Shown piece by piece: positions 25,483 through 34,768 of a stretch of DNA of 64,000 nucleotides. The position numbers and the translations under genes are program-made. The first letter of the stretch is position 1; every line of letters starts with the position of its first letter. Below the pieces are notes generated by a model. The model did not search any database. It was given only the letters and a program-made list of their open reading frames with translations, and was not told the origin of the DNA. The stretch is from Bacteroidota bacterium (lineage in GTDB: Bacteria; Bacteroidota; Bacteroidia; CAIKAF01): assembly GCA_016866335.1 (NCBI GenBank), contig VGMT01000005.1:1-64000 (forward strand). Reading direction: 5' to 3'.

Positions 25483-26946
25483 ATGTTTAAGCCGCTGGTT
25501 TTCATTTTCGCTTTTTTGGCCATGGCCAATGGACTTATCGCTCAGGGAGACTCCGCCGCAACGGCTGTGGTGGCCGACACGGTACAGCAAGCCACAGAAC
25601 TTATTCAGCCCTTGGCAAAAAAAGACTTCAAGATTGAAAGCGAGGGAATGAGTTTGGCTTCGGTGCTTCGCGGAGCCATGGGTTTGCTGTTTTTAATAGC
25701 CCTTTCGGTTGTTTTTAGTACAAACCGACGGGCCATAAACTGGAGGCTGGTAACCGTGGGCGTTCTGCTGCAGGTTTTTATTGGCATTTTGGTTTTAAAG
25801 GTTTCTTTTTTTCAGGCGGGCCTAGAGTTGGTTAGTTTGGGCTTTACTCGGGTGCTTGGCTTTACCCAGTCGGGAGTTGACTTTTTGTTCAACAATATGG
25901 ATACAGGCACCATGATGCCTGCCCTAAAAAGCTTTGCCTTTGTTATTTTACCAACGGTAATTTTCTTTTCGGCATTGACCAGCCTGCTCTTCTTTTTAGG
26001 GATTTTGCAGAAAGTGGTTTTTGCCATGGCGTGGGTTATGAAACGCAGCATGGGCCTGTCGGGTCCTGAAAGTTTGGCGGCTGCCGGAAATATATTTTTA
26101 GGGCAGACCGAGGCACCGTTGCTGGTGAAACCCTACATTGCCGGAATGTCAAAGTCGGAGCTAATGTGTTTGATGTCGGGCGGTATGGCTACCGTAGCGG
26201 GCGGCGTATTGGCCGCCTACGTCCGTTTTTTGGGAGGCGGCGACCCGGCTCTGGAAATTTATTACGCCAAGCACCTAATTACAGCCAGTGTACTTTCGGC
26301 ACCAGCCGCTATTGTTGTTTCGAAAATCATTGTACCCGACCGGGAGAAGGTTCAAACCGAATTAAGCATTCCCAAAGAGAAAATCGGGGCTAATTTTTTA
26401 GAAGCCATCAGCAACGGCACAGGCGATGGTTTAAAGTTGGCCGTGAATGTGGGTGCTATGCTGCTTGTTTTTACAGCCATGGTTACCATGGTGAATTTTA
26501 TGCTTCAAAATCTGTTGGGTGAATGGACGGGGTTGAATGCCGAAATTATAGCCCTGACCGGCGGCAGCTACCAAGGTCTAAATCTTCAGTTTTTGCTGGG
26601 ATATATTGGGGCTCCCATTGCCTGGATGATCGGCGTGCCGGTAGAAGACATGGTGGCGGTAGGCCAATTGGTTGGCCAAAAAACAGTGCTGAACGAATTT
26701 TATGCCTATGTGGAATTGGCCCAAATGAAGGGTGCTGGGGCTTTTGTGCATGAAAAATCGGTGATTATGGTTACCTATATTTTATGCGGATTCAGCAATT
26801 TTGCCAGTATTGGCATCCAAATTGGAGGCATTGGCTCGCTGGCCCCTGCGCGCAGGAGCCAGCTTTCTGAACTGGGTTTTAGGGCCATGTTGGCGGGTTC
26901 GCTTGCCTGCTTGATGACCGCTGCCGTAGCGGGAATGTACTACTAA
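25483..26946 (+). CDS. CNT-family nucleoside transporter
   Basis: A concentrative (Na+ or H+ coupled) nucleoside importer in the inner membrane. The 487 residues begin with a signal-peptide-like helix (LVFIFAFLAMANGLIAQ) and a soluble stretch of about 45 residues. The CNT core follows, with VFSTNRRAINWRLV, LPTVIFFSALTSLLFFLGIL, the substrate site NIFLGQTEAPLLVKPYI (the GQTEAP motif is diagnostic), MSGGMATVAGGVLAAY and the C-terminal CGFSNFASIGIQIGGIG. The extra N-terminal extension is usual for Bacteroidota members. The threonine aldolase gene starts 5 bp after its stop, so the two are probably co-transcribed. Confidence 0.94.
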   Translation: MFKPLVFIFAFLAMANGLIAQGDSAATAVVADTVQQATELIQPLAKKDFKIESEGMSLASVLRGAMGLLFLIALSVVFSTNRRAINWRLVTVGVLLQVFIGILVLKVSFFQAGLELVSLGFTRVLGFTQSGVDFLFNNMDTGTMMPALKSFAFVILPTVIFFSALTSLLFFLGILQKVVFAMAWVMKRSMGLSGPESLAAAGNIFLGQTEAPLLVKPYIAGMSKSELMCLMSGGMATVAGGVLAAYVRFLGGGDPALEIYYAKHLITASVLSAPAAIVVSKIIVPDREKVQTELSIPKEKIGANFLEAISNGTGDGLKLAVNVGAMLLVFTAMVTMVNFMLQNLLGEWTGLNAEIIALTGGSYQGLNLQFLLGYIGAPIAWMIGVPVEDMVAVGQLVGQKTVLNEFYAYVELAQMKGAGAFVHEKSVIMVTYILCGFSNFASIGIQIGGIGSLAPARRSQLSELGFRAMLAGSLACLMTAAVAGMYY

Positions 26947-26951
26947 AAACC

Positions 26952-28004
26952 ATGCTTGTAGCCCCAGATTATGAGCAGAACTTTCCACGGGGTTTTGCCA
27001 GCGACAATTATTCAGGTGCCCACCCAGAAGTGTTGGAGGCCTTGGCTCGTGCCAGCAGGGGGCATGTTTCTTCGTACGGTTACGATCCTTTTACCCAGGC
27101 ATTAACCCAAAGGTTAAGGGAGGAATTGGGGGCCAATACAGGTATTTTCCCCGTTTTTAACGGAACTGCCGCCAATGTGTTGGGCCTGCAATCGTTGATT
27201 CGGCCCTATCAGGCGGTTCTGTGCCCCAGCAGCGCGCATTTGAACGAAGATGAATGCGGGGCACCCGAACGCTGGCTGGGCATTAAGCTGTGGGACGTTC
27301 CCACCGATGATGGGAAACTGCGCCCCGCCGATATCGAGGCCTGTTTGCATGGCAGGGGCGATGAACACCGGGTGCAGGTGGCTGCCGTTTCCATAACCCA
27401 ACCCACGGAATGGGGCACCTTGTACTCGGTGGCCGAAATACAAGCCCTTTCGGAATGCTGCCGAAAGCATGGATTGTGGTTGCACATGGATGGAGCCCGG
27501 ATTTCGAACGCGGTGGCCGCTCTGGGCCGACCACTACGCGAAATAACCGTTGATGCGGGGGTGGATGCAATGAGCTTTGGGGGAACCAAAAACGGATTGG
27601 TGTTTGGGGAATTGGTTTTAACCTTTAGGCCCGAACTCGCAAAGGAAATGCTTTTTTTTAGGAAACAAATGGGGCAGCTGCATTCGAAAATGCGCTTTAT
27701 TTCGGCTCAGTTTTTGGCTTTTTTTGAAGGCGATTTATGGTTGAAAAGCGCAGGGCATGCCAACGCCATGGCGGCGGCATTGTCGGCTGGAGCCGCTGGG
27801 CTGAAGGGCGTGGAATTGGCCTATCCTACCCAGGTGAACGGGGTTTTTGCTTGCATTCCAAAGGACTGGATTGCTCCGTTGCAGGCGCATAAGCCTTTTT
27901 ACATTTTCGACCCCGGGCGGAACATGGCCCGGTGGATGTGCAGTTTTGATACGGAGATGGGCGAGGTGGAGGAATTTTTGGAGGCGTTGAGGGGGATGGG
28001 GTAG
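26952..28004 (+). CDS. ltaE: Low-specificity L-threonine aldolase
   Basis: A PLP enzyme that splits threonine (and allo-threonine) to glycine and acetaldehyde. In 350 residues: FASDNYSGAHPEVLEAL, YGYDPFTQALTQRL, FNGTAANVLGLQSL, SSAHLNEDECGAPE, THE PLP-binding aspartate run LHMDGARISNAVAAL, and the Schiff-base lysine in SFGGTKNGLVFGE (fold type I). The length and motif order fit the family. It follows the CNT transporter by 5 bp. The functional link to nucleoside uptake is not obvious. Confidence 0.93.
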   Translation: MLVAPDYEQNFPRGFASDNYSGAHPEVLEALARASRGHVSSYGYDPFTQALTQRLREELGANTGIFPVFNGTAANVLGLQSLIRPYQAVLCPSSAHLNEDECGAPERWLGIKLWDVPTDDGKLRPADIEACLHGRGDEHRVQVAAVSITQPTEWGTLYSVAEIQALSECCRKHGLWLHMDGARISNAVAALGRPLREITVDAGVDAMSFGGTKNGLVFGELVLTFRPELAKEMLFFRKQMGQLHSKMRFISAQFLAFFEGDLWLKSAGHANAMAAALSAGAAGLKGVELAYPTQVNGVFACIPKDWIAPLQAHKPFYIFDPGRNMARWMCSFDTEMGEVEEFLEALRGMG

Positions 28005-28074
28005 GTTTTTTCTTCTTTTGATTGCTTTTTGGCTGAAGGTATGGCTTAAGGGCGCAAAATTTTAAACTACCATT

Positions 28075-29142
28075 TTGAACAAACGTATTGTAGTTACTGG
28101 TGGAGCTGGATTTGTAGGTTCCAATCTTTGCCTTCACTTAAAGAAATGCCATTCTGAATATTAAGTGGTGGCATTTGATAGCCTAAAGCGCCGGGGTTCT
28201 GAATTGAATCTAGATAGGTTGAAGCTTGGCGGAGTGGATTTTATGCATGGAGATATTCGGTGCAGGGAAGATTTCGATGCCTTGGGAGCCGCAGATGTGG
28301 TTGTAGATGCCTCGGCCGAGCCTTCTGTTTTGGTGGGTTTGGAATCGGGTGCCGATTATTTGGTGAACACCAATTTGAACGGAACCGTCCATTGTTTGAA
28401 CTACGCAAAAAAGCACCATGCCGATTTTATTTTTTTATCGACCAGCAGAGTTTATCCCATTCAAGGCTTAAATCGGATAGATTTAAAGGAAACCGACACC
28501 CGTTTTGAACTGTTGGCAGAGCAATCTCAAGCGGGTGTTTCAGAAAAGGGGATTTCGGAGTCTTTTTCATTGAAGGGCAGCCGCTCTTTGTATGGGGCTA
28601 CCAAATTGGCGGCAGAACTTTTGATTGAAGAGTATAGGGAATGGATGGGAATTCGAACCGTCATCAACCGTTTTGGAGTGGTGGCCGGCCCCTGGCAAAT
28701 GGGTAAGGTGGACCAAGGGTTTGTTGCTTTGTGGATGGCCAAGCATTTTTGGCAGAAAGAGTTGGCCTATATTGGCTATGGTGGCAGTGGAAAACAAGTT
28801 CGAGACCTGCTGCATGTACAGGATTTGGTGGAACTGATAGACCGTCAAATACAAGAAATGGATCACCTTTCGGGACACACCTTTAATGTGGGTGGGGGCA
28901 TAAAGAACACCGCATCTTTGCTAGAGATGACGGGTTATTGCCAGGAACTAACAGGGAATGCCATACCAATTAAAAAAGTGCCCGAAACCCGCACGGCCGA
29001 CGTGCCCATGTATTGCACCGACAATTCGTTGATTGGCCAAGTAATGAATTGGCAGCCACGGTTTGGGCTTGATTCCATTGTTCAAGACACCTATGGCTGG
29101 ATGAAAGAAAACCAATCGATATTAAAACCAATTTTAGCATGA
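28075..29142 (+). pseudogene. NAD-dependent sugar epimerase (CDP-paratose 2-epimerase-like) with in-frame stop
   Basis: Translating from TTG 28075 gives MNKRIVVTGGAGFVGSNLCL..., the Rossmann start of an SDR epimerase, but codon 30 is TAA (28162-28164). The same frame then continues without interruption to 29142 with VVAFDSL, HGDIRC, FIFLSTSRVYP, SLYGATKLAAELL (catalytic Tyr and Lys) and GKQVRDLLHVQDL. Total length would be 355, the same as its neighbour. One base change (GAA to TAA is the simplest) explains it. Restart at GTG 28165 or 28168, right after the stop, would give a 325-residue protein without the GxxGxxG cofactor loop. It is either a fresh nonsense mutation, a read error or, less likely, a real truncated protein. 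The next gene overlaps its end (ATGA). Confidence 0.8.
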
Positions 29143-30200
29143 ACATAGCATTAATAACAGGTTCGGCAGGACTTATTGGAGGGGAAGCCGTAGAGTTTTT
29201 CGCCGACAAATTTGATTTAATTGTTGGCATTGACAACAACATGAGAATGGCCTTTTTTGGGGCTGAGGCCTCTACGGAATGGAATCGGAACCGCTTGCAA
29301 GCCAGCTATTCCAATTACAGGCATGAAACGGCCGACATCCGAGATGTTGAATCCTTGGGGCGTTTGTTTTCTGAACTGGGTTCCGACATTAAATTGGTGG
29401 TGCATACCGCCGCACAGCCTAGCCACGATTGGGCGGCAAAAGAACCCTTCACCGACTTTAGCGTCAATGCCAATGGCACGTTGAATTTGTTGGAAATGAC
29501 TAGACAGCACTGCCCCGAAGCGGTGTTTATTTTCACTTCGACTAATAAAGTGTACGGAGACAGCCCCAACCGCTTGCCGCTTATTGAACTGGAGAAGCGC
29601 TGGGAAATTGAGGCTACTCACCCCTTTTTTATGGAAGGCATCGACGAGCAGATGAGCATCGACCATTGCCTGCATTCCTTGTTTGGTGCTTCAAAGGTGG
29701 CGGCCGATGTGTTGGTGCAAGAGTATGGACGGTATTTTGGAATGAAAACAGGAGTGTTTCGTGGGGGATGCCTAACTGGCCCCAACCATTCGGGAACCAT
29801 GCTGCATGGATTTTTGGCCTACCTAATGAAGTGCGCCGTTCAAGGAACCCACTATACTATATTTGGCTACAAAGGAAAGCAGGTAAGGGACAACATTCAC
29901 AGCCACGATTTGGTGAATATGTTTTGGCACTTTTACCAAAATCCCCGCATGGGCGAGGTGTACAATGCCGGCGGGGGCCGATTTTCAAATTGTTCCATGA
30001 TCGAGGCCATTGAATTGTGCGAAGCCATTACCAGCAAACCCATGTCGTACAGCTATAAGGACAGCAATCGAATTGGCGACCACATTTGGTGGATCAGCGA
30101 CGTTTCCAAGTTCAAGTCCCACTATCCGGAATGGCATTGGAAATACAATGTTGAAGACATCTTACGTCAAATGCATCAGGCCATGACGGCCGCTCGGTAA
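29139..30200 (+). CDS. NAD-dependent epimerase/dehydratase, CDP-paratose 2-epimerase-like
   Basis: An extended SDR of 353 residues, probably acting on a nucleotide sugar. Seen: the Rossmann loop [10 protein letters not shown] (residues 7-16), [28 protein letters not shown], and [20 protein letters not shown]. The position of the SDR catalytic tyrosine is phenylalanine: [11 protein letters not shown], with Phe182 and Lys186. My recollection is that this SLFGASK form recurs in relatives, so it may be a subfamily trait rather than damage. It lies between another epimerase gene and a GT2, overlapping the former (ATGA) and 4 bp from the latter, so the three genes form a sugar-module operon. Confidence 0.88.
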   Translation: MNIALITGSAGLIGGEAVEFFADKFDLIVGIDNNMRMAFFGAEASTEWNRNRLQASYSNYRHETADIRDVESLGRLFSELGSDIKLVVHTAAQPSHDWAAKEPFTDFSVNANGTLNLLEMTRQHCPEAVFIFTSTNKVYGDSPNRLPLIELEKRWEIEATHPFFMEGIDEQMSIDHCLHSLFGASKVAADVLVQEYGRYFGMKTGVFRGGCLTGPNHSGTMLHGFLAYLMKCAVQGTHYTIFGYKGKQVRDNIHSHDLVNMFWHFYQNPRMGEVYNAGGGRFSNCSMIEAIELCEAITSKPMSYSYKDSNRIGDHIWWISDVSKFKSHYPEWHWKYNVEDILRQMHQAMTAAR

Positions 30201-30204
30201 TCCT

Positions 30205-30936
30205 ATGAAATTAAGCGTTGTTATACCGGCCTACAACGAAGCCGAATCCTTGCCCGAAACACTCCGGTCGCTATTTTCTACGTTGACACGCGAGCAGATT
30301 CCACATGAATTGTTGGTGGTAAACGACAACTCAAAAGACACCACAGAAGCTGTTTTGCAAAGTTTGGCAGAGGAAATGCCCAGCTTGGCATGGGTAAAAA
30401 ACAGTGGGCCCAATGGGTTTGGTTATGCCGTAAGGTATGGACTTGAGCGCTACTCTGGGGATTGTGTTGCTGTTTTTATGGCCGATATGTCGGATTCGCC
30501 CGAAGATTTGGTTTTGTTTTATCAGAAACTTGCGGAAGGCTACGATTGTGTCTTTGGAAGCCGCTTCAAAAAAGGAGGAAAGGTTATAGACTATCCGGCA
30601 CACAAACTTTGGATAAACAGGTTTGCCAACACCTTGGTGCGGGTTACGTTTGGTTATACGTACAACGACACCACCAATGCCTTTAAATTGTACCGCCGAG
30701 AAACCATGGAGGGGCTAAAACCCTTTTTGTCGCCCCACTTTAACTTAACCCTGGAGCTGCCATTGAAGGCCATTGTTCGAGGCTACACCTATGCGGTAGT
30801 GCCTAATTCTTGGACCAACCGAAAACACGGGGTGTCCAAATTGAAAATTCGAGAAATGGGGAGCAGGTATTTTTTCATAATGATGTACTGTTTTATTGAA
30901 AAGTATTTTTCGCGGGGCGACTTTAAAAAGAAATAG
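30205..30936 (+). CDS. Glycosyltransferase family 2 (dolichyl-phosphate-mannose-synthase-like)
   Basis: 243 residues with VVIPAYNEAESLPETLRSL, ELLVVNDNSKDTTE, the DxD region FMADMSDSPED, and FGSRFKKGGKVIDYP. These are marks of the GT2 group that moves sugars from nucleotides to polyprenyl phosphate. NDTTNAFKLYRRETMEGL follows, and the C-terminus (RKHGVSKLKIREMGSRY) lacks membrane helices beyond a short hydrophobic FFIMMYCFI. It follows the two epimerase-like genes by 4 bp, so it probably uses the sugar they make. I cannot name the sugar. Confidence 0.9.
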   Translation: MKLSVVIPAYNEAESLPETLRSLFSTLTREQIPHELLVVNDNSKDTTEAVLQSLAEEMPSLAWVKNSGPNGFGYAVRYGLERYSGDCVAVFMADMSDSPEDLVLFYQKLAEGYDCVFGSRFKKGGKVIDYPAHKLWINRFANTLVRVTFGYTYNDTTNAFKLYRRETMEGLKPFLSPHFNLTLELPLKAIVRGYTYAVVPNSWTNRKHGVSKLKIREMGSRYFFIMMYCFIEKYFSRGDFKKK

Positions 30937-30980
30937 CTTTTAGTCCGTTCGGTTGTGTTCGGAATGCCCGTACAAAAAAC

Positions 30981-30988
30981 TACCTTTG
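30981..30988 (+). promoter_or_regulatory. TAnnTTTG promoter box of the T9SS cargo gene
   Basis: TACCTTTG, exact -7 consensus, 16 bases before ATG 31005. A TTG at 30953-30955 lies 25 bases upstream, slightly longer than the usual -33 spacing. Confidence 0.5.
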
Positions 30989-31004
30989 AAGTAAACCCGC
31001 CCCG

Positions 31005-33161
31005 ATGAAACTCCGTTTTGCTTTTGTTTTTTTTCTTTTTTTGGCAAGTTTTTGTGGCCCGCTTTTTTCTCAATCCGTCGGCCAACAACGCTCCATAGCT
31101 CTTAGCTCAGCCCCGGAACCGGGAGGAGGCCTGCGCCTAACCTGGAAAATTCCACCGGGCAGCCATACCGGCTTTTCTGTGCGCAAGAAAGACTGCGCTC
31201 AGGCCGCCTATTCCAATGTGTTGGCCACACTTCAAGCCACCGATACCACCTGGGTGGACGCCTCGGCGCCTCAAGGTTCTTGCACCGATTATGTGCTGCA
31301 AGCGCTGGGCAACAGCCTGAATCCCAGCGCCACCATCAGTGCCGTTCTCGATTACTTTCCTGCTTTGCCGGGAGGCATTGCCTTGGTGCTCGATACAGGG
31401 CTGATGGCCTCTCAGGATGCCCGAATTCAACGCTGGATTGTGGATCTTCAAAAGGAGGGCTGGTCTGTTTTTGTTTTGCCAACCCATGCTCAGGCTAGTC
31501 CTACATCGGTGCGTCAAGGATTGCAGGCCTTGCGCTTGGCCCACCCCCAAATTAGTCAAGCCGCCTTAATGGGGCGTGTTCCCGTACCCTACAGCGGAGA
31601 TATTTATCCCGATGGGCATACCGACCACCGAGGAGCTTGGCCGGCAGACGGATATTACGGCGATCTGGATGGGTTTTGGTCGGACCAATCGGTAAACAGC
31701 GTTACCGCTAGCCAAACCCGAAACCACAATGTGCCCGGCGATGGGAAATTCGACCCCTCCATGCTGCCCTCGGACTTGGATTTGGCCGTGGGCCGCATGG
31801 ATTTTTCAGATATGGGCTCTTTTGGGGGGCACAAAGAACTGCTGGAAAGGTACTTGGATAAAAACCATGCCTTCCGTTCCGGCGACTGGAATCTGCCCGA
31901 AATCGGCATTGTGGACGACAACTTCCCCTCCTTTCAAGAAGGTTTTGCCGCCCCCGCTTGGAGGGGATTTTATCCTATTTTTGGATTGCAAGGCCTTCAA
32001 GAATCCGACTTTTTCGGAACGGGGAATGCAAATGGGGCCTTGATTGGATATGGCTGTGGAGCAGGATCGTACCAAAGCTGTTCCGGAGTAGGAACTTCCG
32101 CTCAGTTTGCCGCCGACAGCCTAAAAACCCCCTTCAACCTCTTGTTTGGCTCTTACTTCGGCGATTGGGACAATGCCAATGCTTTTTTGCGTGCGCCTTT
32201 AGCCTCTCGCGGCATGGGCCTAATTAATATGTGGGCAGGACGACCCTACTATTATTTACATCCCTTGGCGGCAGGGGCTACCTGGGGCCAAATGTATAAA
32301 GCCAGCGTAAATGTGCCCTCCTATTCGTTTGGAAATGCGGTAGGGCAGCGGGGGGTGCACACCGCCTTGATGGGCGACCCCAGTTTGGTTTTGTTCCCGA
32401 GGAAAGAGTCGGCCGATGTTCAGGCCCAACTGGACTGCGACAGCCTGCGTTTAAGCTGGCCCAATGTGAGCATTGCTTGGCCGGAATTCGTAGAATTCGC
32501 TTGGGCAAGCGACAGCCTGTCGCCCTTGCAGCTGATATCGAGGCAGCCTTTTGCAAACGGGCATTGGACCATGGCATTGCCTTCCGATACCGGTCGGCTG
32601 TTTAGCCGGCTTTTATTTAAACGGCCTACCGGCTCTGGGTATTTTTACCAGTTTGGTCCGGGGGATTGGTTCCCCGTTTCAACCCAACGACTTAGCCTCA
32701 GCCTGGACAGCTTATGGGCGGAGTCGGCCTCGGGGGCCTGCGATGCCGGCATAGCCCTTTCGGTTTTTGGGGGTCAAGCGCCTTATCAGATTGCCTGGGT
32801 TCAGGTGCCGGGCGGTCAAACCGGAACGGGGAATTCCGGGCTTTGCCCCGGAAATTACGTGTTAACGGTAACCGATGCAGGGGGTTGTTCCCGCAGCAGC
32901 GACACCCTGTTGCTGCCAGGGTTTAACACCATGGAAACGGATCAAGCCGAAAGCAATGGATTGTACCCAAACCCCAGCCAAGGAAAAGTTTGGCTAAAGG
33001 GCGGATTTGCGGGCCAGCCTTTTGTTTTGATGGATGTTCAAGGGCGGGAATGCCTAAGAGGGGTTTTGGGGGCCGAGACCGAATTGGATTTGCAGGGCTT
33101 GGCGCCGGGTTGGTATGGGTTAAGGGTGGGGGATTTGGTGTTTAAGGTTTTGAGAAAATAA
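31005..33161 (+). CDS. Large secreted protein with T9SS sorting domain, gingipain-like fold suspected
   Basis: 718 residues. Signal peptide FAFVFFLFLASFCGPLFSQS. The C-terminal 80 residues are a type IX secretion (type A) sorting domain: NGLYPNPSQGKVWLKG, VLMDVQGRECLRG, LDLQGLAPGWYGLRV, ending VLRK. Before it is a SprB-like repeat (GQAPYQIAWVQ...GNYVLTVTDAGGC). The N-terminal half has an Fn3-like stretch and then words recalling peptidase C25 (gingipain) proteins: QAALMGRVPVPYSGDIYPDG, DHRGAWPADGYYGDLDGFW, DLAVGRMDFSDM, GYGCGAGSYQSC and FGSYFGDWDNANAFLRAPLA. The usual HG of the active site is not visible (GYGCGAGS there), so catalysis is uncertain. It is monocistronic by position. Confidence 0.85.
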   Translation: MKLRFAFVFFLFLASFCGPLFSQSVGQQRSIALSSAPEPGGGLRLTWKIPPGSHTGFSVRKKDCAQAAYSNVLATLQATDTTWVDASAPQGSCTDYVLQALGNSLNPSATISAVLDYFPALPGGIALVLDTGLMASQDARIQRWIVDLQKEGWSVFVLPTHAQASPTSVRQGLQALRLAHPQISQAALMGRVPVPYSGDIYPDGHTDHRGAWPADGYYGDLDGFWSDQSVNSVTASQTRNHNVPGDGKFDPSMLPSDLDLAVGRMDFSDMGSFGGHKELLERYLDKNHAFRSGDWNLPEIGIVDDNFPSFQEGFAAPAWRGFYPIFGLQGLQESDFFGTGNANGALIGYGCGAGSYQSCSGVGTSAQFAADSLKTPFNLLFGSYFGDWDNANAFLRAPLASRGMGLINMWAGRPYYYLHPLAAGATWGQMYKASVNVPSYSFGNAVGQRGVHTALMGDPSLVLFPRKESADVQAQLDCDSLRLSWPNVSIAWPEFVEFAWASDSLSPLQLISRQPFANGHWTMALPSDTGRLFSRLLFKRPTGSGYFYQFGPGDWFPVSTQRLSLSLDSLWAESASGACDAGIALSVFGGQAPYQIAWVQVPGGQTGTGNSGLCPGNYVLTVTDAGGCSRSSDTLLLPGFNTMETDQAESNGLYPNPSQGKVWLKGGFAGQPFVLMDVQGRECLRGVLGAETELDLQGLAPGWYGLRVGDLVFKVLRK

Positions 33162-33170
33162 AAGGAGAAT

Positions 33171-33803
33171 ATGGATTTGGTGGTAGTGACGCCGGTGTAC
33201 AACGATTGGGAGAGCTTTGGCTTGCCTGATGGGGGAATTGGCGGGGGTAAAACCCACGGGAGCCCACTGGTCGGTGTATGCAGTCAACGACGGCTCTAGT
33301 CAGCTCCCCGAAACCATAGCTATTCCAGAAGGACTTTCCCTGAACATCCTACACCTTTCAATGAACTTGGGGCATCAGCGTGCCATCAACATTGGCTTGT
33401 GCTACCTGCTTGAAAGCCAGCCAAACTGGGAACAGGTGTTGATAATGGACTCTGACGGAGAAGATCGGCCCCAAGACATTGCCTCATTGATGGAAAAGTA
33501 CAATGGAAAAACCCTTGTTTTTGCAGAACGCAGAAAGCGGTCGGAGGGTTGGGCGTTTAAAGCTTTTTATGCGGCTTATCGAACGGCCTTTAAGGTGTTG
33601 ACGGGAAAATTTTCGGCGCTGCCCATAGCCGCATGCCCCGGCAACCCTAAACTAATTTCCAAAACTGGGTAGATGCCGTGGCAGATGGCCGCATTCGGTA
33701 TTGGGTTGGGAGAAGTCTGCCGGATAGCCTGTATGGGGCGCCCTGGGCAGGTAAATTTGTTGAAATTCAACAGGGGGTTTGGGAGAGACCGATTAAAAAT
33801 TAA
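33171..33803 (+). pseudogene. Glycosyltransferase family 2, frameshifted twice
   Basis: ATG 33171 reads MDLVVVTPVYNDWESFG, a GT2 start, then the frame runs off into GLPDGGIGGGK. The GT2 sequence resumes one frame over at 33217-33672 (CLMGELAGVKPTG, YAVNDGSSQLPE, NLGHQRAINIGLCY, MDSDGEDRPQDI, AERRKRSEGWAFKAFYAAYR). It breaks again near 33655, where NPKL should lead into FQNWVDAVADGRIRYW in the third segment, which ends at TAA 33803 (VWERPIKN). Two indels within about 450 bp of a recognisable GT2 mean a decayed gene or low-quality sequence. The LTGKFSALP junction also seems to lack a few residues. Confidence 0.8.
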
Positions 33804-33868
33804 ACCTAAAATTGTGTAAGGGATTAGAATTGACTTGAAGGTTGGCCTAAGCCACCAATAAATTCAAC

Positions 33869-33876
33869 TACCTTTG
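33869..33876 (+). promoter_or_regulatory. TAnnTTTG promoter box of the first Wzm/Wzt operon
   Basis: TACCTTTG, exact -7 consensus, 22 bases before ATG 33899. TTG at 33842-33844 is 24 bases upstream and may be the -33 element. This is the likely promoter of the run 33899-38012. Confidence 0.55.
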
Positions 33877-33898
33877 TGCCGGACACCGGAAAAACAGA

Positions 33899-34765
33899 AT
33901 GAACTCATTTCAGCGCATTTCAGACGATTACTGGGATCGGATTCTTCGGCCTCGAAGCCCCTGGTGGAAACTCCCTGTACGCGAAATTTGGGAATACCGC
34001 GACCTAATTCTACTGCTGTTCCGCCGCGATTTGATTGCAGTTTATAAGCAAACCGTGCTCGGGCCCATTTGGTTTTTTGTGGGTCCTTTGTTTACGGTAG
34101 CGGTGTACACCTTGGTGTTTGGACGGGTGGCCAAACTGCCCTCCGACGGGCTTCCTCCCCCCTTGTTTTACATGTCGGGCATTTTGCTTTGGTCTTTCTT
34201 CTCCTCAAATTTAACGGCAATTACGGGCAGTTTGGTTCAAAATGCTTCGCTCTTTGGTAAGGTGTACTTTCCTCGTTTGGTTGTGCCGCTCTCCATTTTA
34301 ATGTCAAGTTTGGTAAAATTGGGTATTCAAGCATTGATGCTTCTGCTCTTATTGGGTTATTTTGTGCTGAATACGGATTTTTCCTGGAAGCCAGGACTAT
34401 CGCTGTGCTTGCTGCCTTTTTTGTTGCTCCTTTTGTCTGCAACGGCCTTGGGTTTGGGACTTGTGTTTGCTTCTTTTTCCACCCGCTACCGCGATTTAAA
34501 TCACTTAGTTGGGTTTGGAATGCTCTTGCTTATGTATGCCAGCCCAGTCATTTATCCCGCTTCTTTTGTACCAGCATCGCTTCAGCCGTTTTTTGCCCTA
34601 AACCCCATCGCCCCCATCTTAGAAGCATTCAAATCGGGGCTGTTTGGTCTGCCCTTTTCCCTGTGGACAGGCTTGGCTTACAGCTCTGCCTTTGCCCTGT
34701 TTACTTTGGTTTTAGGATTGATGGCTTTTCAAAGGGTTGAAGGCCGGTTTGTAGATTACATTTAG
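33899..34765 (+). CDS. wzm: ABC-2 type polysaccharide exporter permease (Wzm-like)
   Basis: The membrane half of an ABC exporter that moves undecaprenyl-linked O-antigen or teichoic-acid-like polymers across the inner membrane. In 288 residues: an amphipathic N-terminus (PWWKLPVREIWEYRDLILLL), the signature FRRDLIAVYKQTVLGPIWFFVGP, and six membrane helices including FTVAVYTLVFGRV, IQALMLLLLLGYFV and LSATALGLGLVFASF. The TRYRDL motif and LLMYASPVIYPAS follow. The ATPase gene starts 3 bp after its stop. A second Wzm with the same motifs is at 39599-40423. Confidence 0.93.
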   Translation: MNSFQRISDDYWDRILRPRSPWWKLPVREIWEYRDLILLLFRRDLIAVYKQTVLGPIWFFVGPLFTVAVYTLVFGRVAKLPSDGLPPPLFYMSGILLWSFFSSNLTAITGSLVQNASLFGKVYFPRLVVPLSILMSSLVKLGIQALMLLLLLGYFVLNTDFSWKPGLSLCLLPFLLLLLSATALGLGLVFASFSTRYRDLNHLVGFGMLLLMYASPVIYPASFVPASLQPFFALNPIAPILEAFKSGLFGLPFSLWTGLAYSSAFALFTLVLGLMAFQRVEGRFVDYI

Positions 34766-34768
34766 AGT

